This document shows, in pieces, positions 56,653 to 64,000 of a stretch of 64,000 bases of DNA. The position numbers and the translations under genes were made by a program. Origin of the DNA: Metridium senile. Taxonomy: Eukaryota; Cnidaria; Anthozoa; Actiniaria; Metridiidae. The DNA lies in assembly GCA_949775045.1 (NCBI GenBank), contig OX459103.1, positions 18,963,653 to 19,027,652 of the forward strand, written 5' to 3'. The notes under the pieces are model-generated. The model had not been told where the DNA came from, searched no databases, and worked only from the letters and a program-made list of their open reading frames with translations. Position 1 is the stretch's first letter. Each line of letters begins with the position of its first letter.

Positions 56653-56820
56653 AACATCAACCCCGAGTACGACGCCATCATTGCGTTTTCTGTCATTTTG
56701 TTGGCCATCTGTTCTGTTATCTTCTTTGACAAAATTCACTGTTATCAAAGAACCCTGTCATACACACACAACTACTGGCCCTATAAAACTGGTTGTCCCC
56801 TTGTTAGCAGCAATCTCTAG
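56653..56820 (+). CDS. Possible terminal exon of a small plus-strand membrane protein
   Basis: After a good acceptor (GTTATTACTCAG|AAC) there is an open phase-0 stretch of 55 codons ending in TAG. It begins NINPEYDAIIAFSVILL and holds one plausible transmembrane helix (about residues 9-26), followed by DKIHCYQRTL and a Tyr/Trp-rich tail (THNYWPYKTGC). The composition is protein-like and unlike the surrounding AT-rich sequence. I found no convincing first exon with an ATG between 54.3 and 56.6 kb and recognise no family. It could be the end of a gene divergent from gene D, or chance. Confidence 0.35.
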   Translation, partial: NINPEYDAIIAFSVILLAICSVIFFDKIHCYQRTLSYTHNYWPYKTGCPLVSSNL

Positions 56821-57599
56821 CCATTATTAAAACACTATCATCTTTACTTCACTCGGTGCTCAACTAGTTTTTCTTTCAGTGTAGAAACGAAACATGATAA
56901 TGAATTATCGTCTAGTTGATTTGTCATGAATAATAGATATTATATTCCATCCAAAACACACAATAATATCCACAATATAAAGAAAAACGTTTTAAAGATG
57001 ACTGGTTTCCCATGTACAATCATAAAGGCATTATAAAAAGCTCTGTAGGAATGAATGGTTTAAAATATGATTGTTGTAGTCAGGATTAATCCATGATCTT
57101 TATAAAACAATTAGGTTTTCTCTGACTAAATTTGATGACATTTAATAAGACGTTTCGGCTAAGTCTTTATATATTAATTGATTCAATTTCCCAGTAATAA
57201 TACAATGACAATTAGTTTTATATTGAGGATGGAAAAGTTTATATATACAATGTACAAAATGTACAAACAACAATTAATACAAAACAGTTATTGAAATATC
57301 TAAAAACATACGTGAATCAATGAAATAGAAATACTCACTAAAAGGACTTTGTCTTTTCAAATCTTCTACCATCAAGTGTTTGGTTGTCCTTGCATCATGG
57401 TCACTGAGTTATCTACATGGCATAACTTGATTCTCTACAGTTAAACAAACAGCTTCAAGTGCCTTTAAATATGTCTTACATGTAAGAAAGAGAGAACGTT
57501 TGTCTTCTAGATGATTACAAATCTCGTCCATAAAAACACTGCGTCAGTTGTGGTAAAGATAGATAGATATCTCGTATTATGGAGCTTATGATAACGTAC

Positions 57600-58820
57600 G
57601 GATACGTAAGACTATACGCAACGCCCGGTGGTGGGAAGACTCAGGGGGTATGAATAAGGTAACTAACGTAATGCTACGAAGACGAGGGGAAGGTAACACA
57701 CGTAATACAAAGTAGACCTAACGTTACGTAGCGTAAGCCTATGGGTAAGATAAGGTGCAACGCAAGGCATACGTAGATAAAGTAAGGTAACACAACGTAG
57801 TACGCGCGCACTAGTAGGCCTAACGTAGCGTAAGCTTATGGGTAAGATAAGGTGCAACGTAAAGATACGTAAATAAAGTAAGGTAACACAACGTAGTACA
57901 CTAGTAGGCCTAACGTAGCCTAGCGTAAGCCTATGGGTAAGATAAGGTGCAACGTAAAGATACGTAAATAAAGTAAGGTAACACAACGTAGTACACTAGT
58001 AGGCCTAACGTAGCGTAGCGTAAGCCTATGGGTAAGATAAGGTGCAACGTAAAGATACGTAAATAAAGTAAGGTAACACAACGTAGCCGACAAAGTAGGC
58101 CTAACGCCCGGGGGGTGTACTCCCTTTGTCGAAGTGGTAGGGGTGATCGGCGTACCTTTTAGGGTTAAAAATATTTCCTGTACGTACCTTTTAGGGTCCT
58201 GGCTCAAAAACAAGTTACGCAACATGATTCTGTACCTGTAAGGGTCATTTTTACTCTGGTTTGTTGCTAAAACTAAGCTTGGCTGGCAAGAACATCGCCC
58301 AGCCGTACCTTTTAGGGGTTGAAATCAACAACGCTTTAACAGTTATTTTTGTCTGTGCGTACCTTTTAGAGGTCGTTTCCAAAACCTCCGCCGATCACCC
58401 CTACCACTTAGACAAAAGGAGAACCCCCCCCCGGGGCCTAACGTAATTAACGTAGCGTAAGCCTATGGGTAAGATAAGGTGCAACGTAAAGATACGTAAA
58501 TAAAGTAAGGTAACACAACGTAGTACAAAGTAGGCCTAACGTAATTAACGTAGCGTAAGCCTATGGGTAAGATAAGGTGCAACGTAAAGATACGTAAATA
58601 AAGTAAGGTAACACAACGTAGTACAAAGTAGGCCTAACGTAATTAACGTAGCGTAAGCCTATGGGTAAGATAAGGTGCAACGTAAAGATACGTAAATAAA
58701 GTAAGGTAACACAACGTAGTACAAAGTAGGCCTAACGTAATTAACGTAGCGTAAGCCTATGGGTAAGATAAGGTGCAACGTAAAGATACGTATATAAAGT
58801 AAGGTAACACAACGTAGTAA
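57600..58820. repeat. Approximately 98-bp satellite array, about 9 copies
   Basis: Unit: GTAGGCCTAACGTAATTAAC, GTAGCGTAAGCCTATGGGTA, AGATAAGGTGCAACGTAAAG, ATACGTAAATAAAGTAAGGT, AACACAACGTAGTACAAA. Left-hand copies are more diverged. The array is interrupted by an insertion at 58107-58434. Confidence 0.9.
58107..58434. mobile_element. Non-autonomous DNA transposon inserted in the satellite
   Basis: A 328-bp element begins CCCGGGGGGTGTACTCCCTT and ends in the imperfect reverse complement (GGAGAACCCCCCCCCGG). Sub-terminal TAGGGGTGATCGGCG and CGCCGATCACCCCTA are inverted copies. The satellite 9-mer GGCCTAACG flanks both sides (58098-58106 and 58435-58443). Internal GTACCTTTTAGGG motifs repeat. 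No coding capacity. Confidence 0.8.
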
Positions 58821-58824
58821 ACAT

Positions 58825-59840
58825 CGCAACTGTAAATACTTTATTAAACAACACCATAGTCAATAGTTTTACTCAAGACACACATGTTGATGATACAACT
58901 AGAATACTTCAGTTTCATGTTATCTAGCACCGCTGTACTACAAATGACGCATTTTCACAGCCTCCATGTGTTGTACATGTATTCACAAGTCCTAAGTAGA
59001 TCACGAAAACACATTTTACGCTGAATCGAGGCTATCCCTGTGCAGATGGCCTTTTATCAAATAGTACAGCGGTTTACGGTGAGACTGGTTTACACATTGG
59101 TAAAACAATTAATAAACCTTTTTAGTGAGCATTGCTTGTCATGTAACACAACCACGTTACTAAGGGTGTTGCGTGACAGTGTAATCAAGGAACTCACCTG
59201 CTCACTGTTAGTCAGTGTTGATTTACTAACGCTAGGTTTACACGGTACCGGATGAATTTTTGACCGGTCAAAAGATTGTCCTGGGCATGCTGTACACACG
59301 GAACGGCAACCGAACAATATTTTCGCTCTGTTCAGACGAAAATTTGATCGGTTAGGCTTCCAAATAATTTCTCGTTTAGCGTGGTCCCGTGTGAACGGAA
59401 CCCCTAAGCGGATGTTTTTTTGACCGGTCAAAAATTTGTCCGGTACTGTGTAAACGTAGCCTAAATGATATATGGGTACTTTTGAACCTTAGACTTTTAA
59501 ATGAAATTTAATATATTTTTTACAGTATCCTACTGGTGTTCACTTTAATTAATATAGGCCGCTTTCGTTTAGGTTTAGATATTTTCTCCTTATTTAAGGC
59601 TGGGAGAGTCGATTAGATTTATAATAATAACAATATATATAATTTGTCACTGATAAATCACCTAGGAAAAGTTATATCTGTAAAGTACAAATTATGGTAC
59701 AAAATATGGTGCTAATTACACTACGGAAAACAATAGGATTAGCATGAAATCCCTTTATGCTAATTCTATTCTTTTTACTTTGCACTTGTAAGACTGATGG
59801 CATTAAGTCTCACGGAGAATAATTATCATGTCAAAATACT
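58825..59840. other. Intergenic sequence 3' of the PAQR gene
   Basis: Apart from a MITE at 59228-59462 I see no gene here. It is AT-rich with no exon-like stretch. Confidence 0.5.
59228..59462. mobile_element. MITE with GTTTACACGGTACCGG termini
   Basis: The left end CTAGGTTTACACGGTACCGG...TTTTTGACCGGTCAAAA mirrors the right end TTTTTGACCGGTCAAAAATT...TGTCCGGTACTGTGTAAACG. Length 235 bp, no coding capacity. The open frame over it is a shadow. Confidence 0.7.
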
Positions 59841-59841
59841 T

Positions 59842-60834
59842 TCATTGCTTTTTTTGCTTCTCTTGCTGTAAAAGAGATCTCACAAACCAAGCAACAATCA
59901 ATAAATTAATTATAACTATTACAGTAAATATACCAATACTGTTGTACAAATGAGGCTGAGGGTGGTGGCTGAGTGCCTTTTCGCGGTCTTTCATATCAAA
60001 ATACACTGCATTAAAAGCGTCAGAGGCAGCCAGAGCAGCAAATACGTGTAGAAAGTGATGACTTTGACCAAAGAAATCGAACAGCTGTGGAAAGGCTCTC
60101 TCTGGTAGCTTAGTAACATTAACCAGTGCACTGATAATGTAGTTGGTGATCAGTCTTGTGAAATAGTGTTGTGAGTCACTGCATGGTTCATTGCCCATGA
60201 AAGATCGGTATGTAAAAGGCAAAGTTACAACGACAAAATACACTGTAAATAGAGTAGTACGAACTACATGGCCGGTTTTCTTCCATCGATGTCTTGAAGC
60301 GCAACAAACAGTGATAGAGATACAGCACAGCACAGCTGATATCGTTAGGAAAATACCAGGCGAGATGAAAGATGAGTCGACTGGTCTAGAGTAGAAATAA
60401 AAGGCCAGAGAACCACTAAAACTATACACACATATAGCAGCATAGTCGAGGTAGAAGCCGGTGTGATGAGCAGTGATCGACATGCAGTTGATGAGATGAG
60501 CGGTTGAACTCATCGCCATTAATGATAATATACCAAAAGCAAAACAAACGAGAGGATATGACCAAGGACGTAGAGGCTCTGTACAAAACAGGCCATAAAA
60601 TCGAACAGCAAATAACCCAAAGGCTATAACATGACTCCAGACATTCATAGTTTCGTTATTCGGCTGAGAAAGGCTAGAGAGACACTGTGTTATTGTTAGT
60701 CCTGGTCTTCTGTATCCACTGTGTATAAATACAGTACGAAACCCGTCTTCGATCTCCCCATCGCCTAGTAGACCAGTGGATTTATCGTTTCTTTGATCCA
60801 ATCGCCTTCCAACACAGCCATTTGTAAAATCCAT
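59842..60834 (-). CDS. PAQR family receptor, membrane progestin receptor-like
   Basis: A single open frame of 330 residues with its own ATG at 60834. The N-terminus carries FIHSGYRRPG and QPNNETMNVWSHV, matching the PAQR motif before helix 1. About seven hydrophobic segments follow. The residues that form the buried metal site in PAQR/adiponectin receptor structures are present: His113 in SSTAHL, Asp130 in FYLDYAAI, and His259/His263 in FGQSHHFLHVF. LPERAFP before the last motif is also typical. The intron-free CDS and overall length fit the mPR group (PAQR5-9) rather than AdipoR. Such proteins bind steroids or have ceramidase-like activity at the plasma membrane; the ligand here is unknown. 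The tail is Lys/Gln-rich (LLQQEKQKKQ). Confidence 0.93.
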   Translation of the reverse strand: MDFTNGCVGRRLDQRNDKSTGLLGDGEIEDGFRTVFIHSGYRRPGLTITQCLSSLSQPNNETMNVWSHVIAFGLFAVRFYGLFCTEPLRPWSYPLVCFAFGILSLMAMSSTAHLINCMSITAHHTGFYLDYAAICVYSFSGSLAFYFYSRPVDSSFISPGIFLTISAVLCCISITVCCASRHRWKKTGHVVRTTLFTVYFVVVTLPFTYRSFMGNEPCSDSQHYFTRLITNYIISALVNVTKLPERAFPQLFDFFGQSHHFLHVFAALAASDAFNAVYFDMKDREKALSHHPQPHLYNSIGIFTVIVIINLLIVAWFVRSLLQQEKQKKQ

Positions 60835-60849
60835 GTCTTTATTTCAGTA

Positions 60850-62765
60850 AGGATAGCAACGATCGATCAGGATCGAGGAAACCATTCAGCAGCTGAATGT
60901 CAGTTTGTCTTGTTAACGATTGACACTTGGCCCCCCCATGAGCTGACATTACGAGTCAAATATGAATAATGCATCTGATTGTTTCACGACTTATTTAGCT
61001 TTAATTGGTTTGTATGGATGGTTTTCGAGAATTACTTTAATAATATCCTTAAATTCTTTAGTTGGTAGAATATCGGTGTTTTTTTTTTTTCGTTTTTTTT
61101 TTTTTGTGGGGTATTTTATATAAATGCATAGGAACTGCATGTGATCCTGATTTTCTTATGTTAATAAATTTCAAGTTCAAAACCTAATAAATTTCAGTCT
61201 ACAAAGTTAATAAATTTCAGTATACAAAGTTAATAAAATTTCAGTCTACAAAGTTAATAAATTTCAGTCTACAAAGTTAATCAATTTCAACTCCGAAAGT
61301 TAATCAATTTCAATCTTCAAAGCCAATACATTTCATGTTCAAAACCCAATATATTTCATGTTTTTAAGTTAATAAATGTCCTAACTTTAAAAAAGTAAAA
61401 ACTAAATAACAATTTTGAAGTCAGAATAAATAAACACATGAAGAAATATCTCCATAATACAGTGAACACCTGTTCTAATTAAAATTCCATCCATTTTTAA
61501 CAATGCTTTTGTGGCTAAATGACAAAGGATTAGAATAATTTCACAGACATTTTTTAGATTAGTTTCTTAATATTGTATGAATCCTTAACAAGATCTGTGA
61601 TGAAGATAGGGGTTTTGCTATACTTCTTACATTTTTAGTTATGTTTAATTAGAATTTTGATAATGATTTTTATGCTTTTTGGGTATATTTTTATCCTGTT
61701 TTATGATGATGATATTGTTTTTTCAAGGTTAAGTAGCTTTAAAATCATCTACTTGTTTGACCAATCATAATAAAGTGAATAATAACCAAAAACAATAATG
61801 GTAAGAGCTTTTTACCAGCTTGGCAAAAAAATGTTGTCAAATATACCACTGACCAAAAGAACAGGCAAACCATTCTGATTATGAGGTCGCTTGCGCCTGT
61901 CATGAATTGATCAATCTCTGACAATATTTTGTTAAATAAGTGTACATATTTGTTTTCTTTGTTATTAGCCTATAAATGTTCCTAGTTTTGGGCTTCCTTT
62001 GGAATGGTTTTATTGACCTTCCCTTTTCTTTCCCCCATTCTCCCTCTTCCACATCCTAACCAGGAAGCCCATAAGTAATGTGGTGCTTACATATGTATAT
62101 ATATAGACTGCAAAATAGCTCACTTGATAATGACATTGCATGATGTTGCAGTGTTGTAACTTCTTTGGCTTTCTTATTAGTGTTATTTCAAAGTCTAGAC
62201 TGACTGATTTATCACTTTGATAGCGTAGGACCCAGGCCATCTGTAAAATCAGGCTACAAAAGAAGTAGTTCTTACTTTTATGTGAAAACGCAGAGGAAAC
62301 AGTTGAAGTTTGGTCAAATGAAATTTTGGTTGAACGAGAATCAGGGTACGGGTGACAGACGTGCTGAGGGGAGACCTCACTTGATCAAACTTCAACTCCT
62401 TTTATGTATATGACCTAAATGTGCTTTATATTTTAAAGTTAGGGCTGTTGACTACATTGATATCATGTATTGTTATAACAGGGACAACTTTTAATCACAG
62501 ATAAACCAAGTCTAGCTACTGTTACTCCATCAACATTAGTACATTTCTTAGTTTGTACAACTTGCTGTGGTTATGGTAATGATGCTGAGATACAATAATG
62601 ATGATGGTGTTCAGCATTTAATGTATGACAGCGAGATCTACCATTTCACAAACTCATTAAAACTTAGAATCAAAAGATCTCTTACTTTTCTAGAAAACAA
62701 GTAACATCATAGCCTGCAGTTGGTCATTAACAAGTTCTTTTGTTTAGTTTTAACTGCAAAGGTTC
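60850..62765. other. Intergenic sequence between PAQR and mS38 genes
   Basis: It includes the presumed PAQR promoter/5' UTR, a poly-T tract (61080-61104), a 23-bp tandem repeat (61155-61330, TTAATAAATTTCAGTCTACAAAG, about 7 copies), and AT-rich unique sequence. No coding exon recognised. Confidence 0.5.
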
Positions 62766-62768
62766 ACC

Positions 62769-63226
62769 TTAAACAAGAGCCTGTTTCAACCTCTCATCTG
62801 CTTTCTCTCTTGTCCTTCTCTTCCTCTCTTTAATATTGTCTAAGTTACGTCGCTTAAACTTATCTCTCTTTCTTCTCTTCTTGTATTTATGTTTGTTCAT
62901 TTTCTTTTTGCGTTTCTTGAGGAGGCTGCTGCAGCTGACGTCAGGTTGATATCCCATAATATTACCATCAGTATTGATGTGACCTATACTAGCAATACTA
63001 TTGATGCTGTCGCCGATGGTATTACCAACTGTCATATCACCTATACTATTGGTGTCAATATGATGGTTGGGTAGACTGATATCTGTGTTATAATGGTAGA
63101 AGAGATATGATGGTAATGGCTGCATGTTTGATGTTGTTCTATTCAATGTACTACTATACATCATAGTGCTGGTCAATGGTGAAGGCTTGAATGTCCTTGG
63201 TGCAAGCAATGTCCTAGAAAATGCTG
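62769..63226 (-). CDS. Mitochondrial small-subunit ribosomal protein mS38 (AURKAIP1-like), last exon
   Basis: The last 152 or so residues of a basic protein end in a TTA-reverse stop at 62769. The C-terminal 50 residues (SLLKKRKKKMNKHKYKKRRK, then KFKRRNLDNIKERKRRTREK) match the mS38/AURKAIP1/COX24 domain, whose hallmark is KxxKMxKHKxKK followed by a long basic helix. In the mitoribosome this helix packs against 12S rRNA near the decoding centre. The preceding region is low in charge and poorly conserved, as usual for the mitochondrial presequence side. The exon starts at an acceptor (ACTGTTTCAG) at 63226 in phase 1, so a 5' exon must exist. I could not identify it in the remaining 770 bases. 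Confidence 0.8.
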
Positions 63227-63229
63227 CTG

Positions 63230-64000
63230 AAACAGTAATATGAAAATAAATAAGCTTGACATAATGTATAAATCTATAAGTGATTACAGCCACTTGCATA
63301 GGTACATAGTCGCTGCATAGTCAATTGAAAGAAATCGAACATTCGGATCAATCGAACGCAATCAAATTCAATCAAATGATTGGATTCGATTGCAATGCCA
63401 ATCAAATGAAATCAAATTCACAAACGTTTTTGAGAAATTTGATTGCAATCGAACATTTATTATCATAATTTAAATATATCACTGTAAATTTACATTTATT
63501 TGTATATGGTACTCAATTGCAAGCAGCCATTTGATTGTTTGGAAATCAAATGCATTGTCATAAAATTCATAATTGTTTTGGAGTTCAATTTCGTTCGATA
63601 TTGCCAATCATATGATTGTGTTAGATTGTATTGGATTTCTGAATCATTCGATTGACTAGCTGGGCATAATTTAGTTACTACGTGGTAGTAACAAAGATAT
63701 CTAATGATAATAGTTGGTCTGACTGTATAACGAAACAAAATAAGGCAAACAATTTGAATAACTATTATTCTTGACTGGTTATTAGCCTCTATTTCATGTG
63801 GAAACCCCATTATTTTACAACTTCAGACAAGTACAGTAGCAATCATATTTCGATTCGGTCCATAGGCTAGCAAAAACACATTTGGGACTGTCTGAACACA
63901 AGCTTTTTTGAGCTGGAAATTATCAAACATTTCATGTTTATTTAGTAGTATTTACTATTTCTTTTTGTAAGAAAGAAACACTACAAAACTCGAACAACCG
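63230..64000. other. Sequence upstream of the mS38 terminal exon
   Basis: Contains clustered AATCAAATGAATCGAAT-type palindromic words (63335-63660) and one diverged monomer of the 70-bp repeat (63745-63805). The missing 5' exon of mS38 was not identified. Confidence 0.4.

Overview
This looks like a nuclear genome segment of an invertebrate animal. The base composition is AT-rich, genes are split by many GT-AG introns, and there are dense micro- and minisatellites, MITE-like foldback elements and a tRNA-derived SINE. The gene set (anoctamins, a PAQR receptor, a LicD/FKRP-like transferase, mitochondrial ribosomal protein mS38) is metazoan. The repeat types suggest a cnidarian, probably an anthozoan, but that is inference only. 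All confidently recognised genes lie on the minus strand. Layout from left to right: (A) 1-10.2 kb, the first 17 exons of an ANO7-like anoctamin whose 3' part runs off the left edge; (B) 10.2-17.5 kb, no recognisable gene, with minisatellites and a foldback repeat family; (C) 17.5-24.5 kb, a two-exon type II membrane protein combining a glycosyltransferase-like region with a LicD/FKRP-type nucleotidyltransferase domain; (D) 26.9-56.3 kb, a second ANO7-like anoctamin of about 33 coding exons; (E) 57-59 kb, a satellite array carrying a transposon insertion; (F) 59.8-60.8 kb, an intronless-CDS PAQR/membrane progestin receptor-like gene; (G) 62.8-63.2 kb, the last exon of an mS38 (AURKAIP1-like) gene. 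The main discovery is in gene D. Ten exons encoding three PDZ domains are joined, in continuous reading phase, to a complete anoctamin. The predicted product is about 1,202 residues: three PDZ domains (about residues 66-370), the anoctamin cytoplasmic domain, and the TMEM16 membrane domain with the Ca2+-binding acidic residues visible here all conserved. Its tandem paralog, gene A, has the same anoctamin exons, but three short acidic exons and its own ATG stand where the PDZ module is in gene D. I know of no described PDZ-TMEM16 fusion. It would make a Ca2+-dependent scramblase or channel carrying its own scaffolding module. Much of the rest of the window is repeat sequence inside introns. Several arrays were evidently built from splice-site sequence: a tandem array of copied 5' splice sites, and a duplicated 3' splice site that could add 19 in-frame residues to the channel. 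Other notable items are a perfect 114-bp palindrome with a 9-bp target-site duplication, minisatellite families shared between distant introns, and a 56-bp array with higher-order structure.
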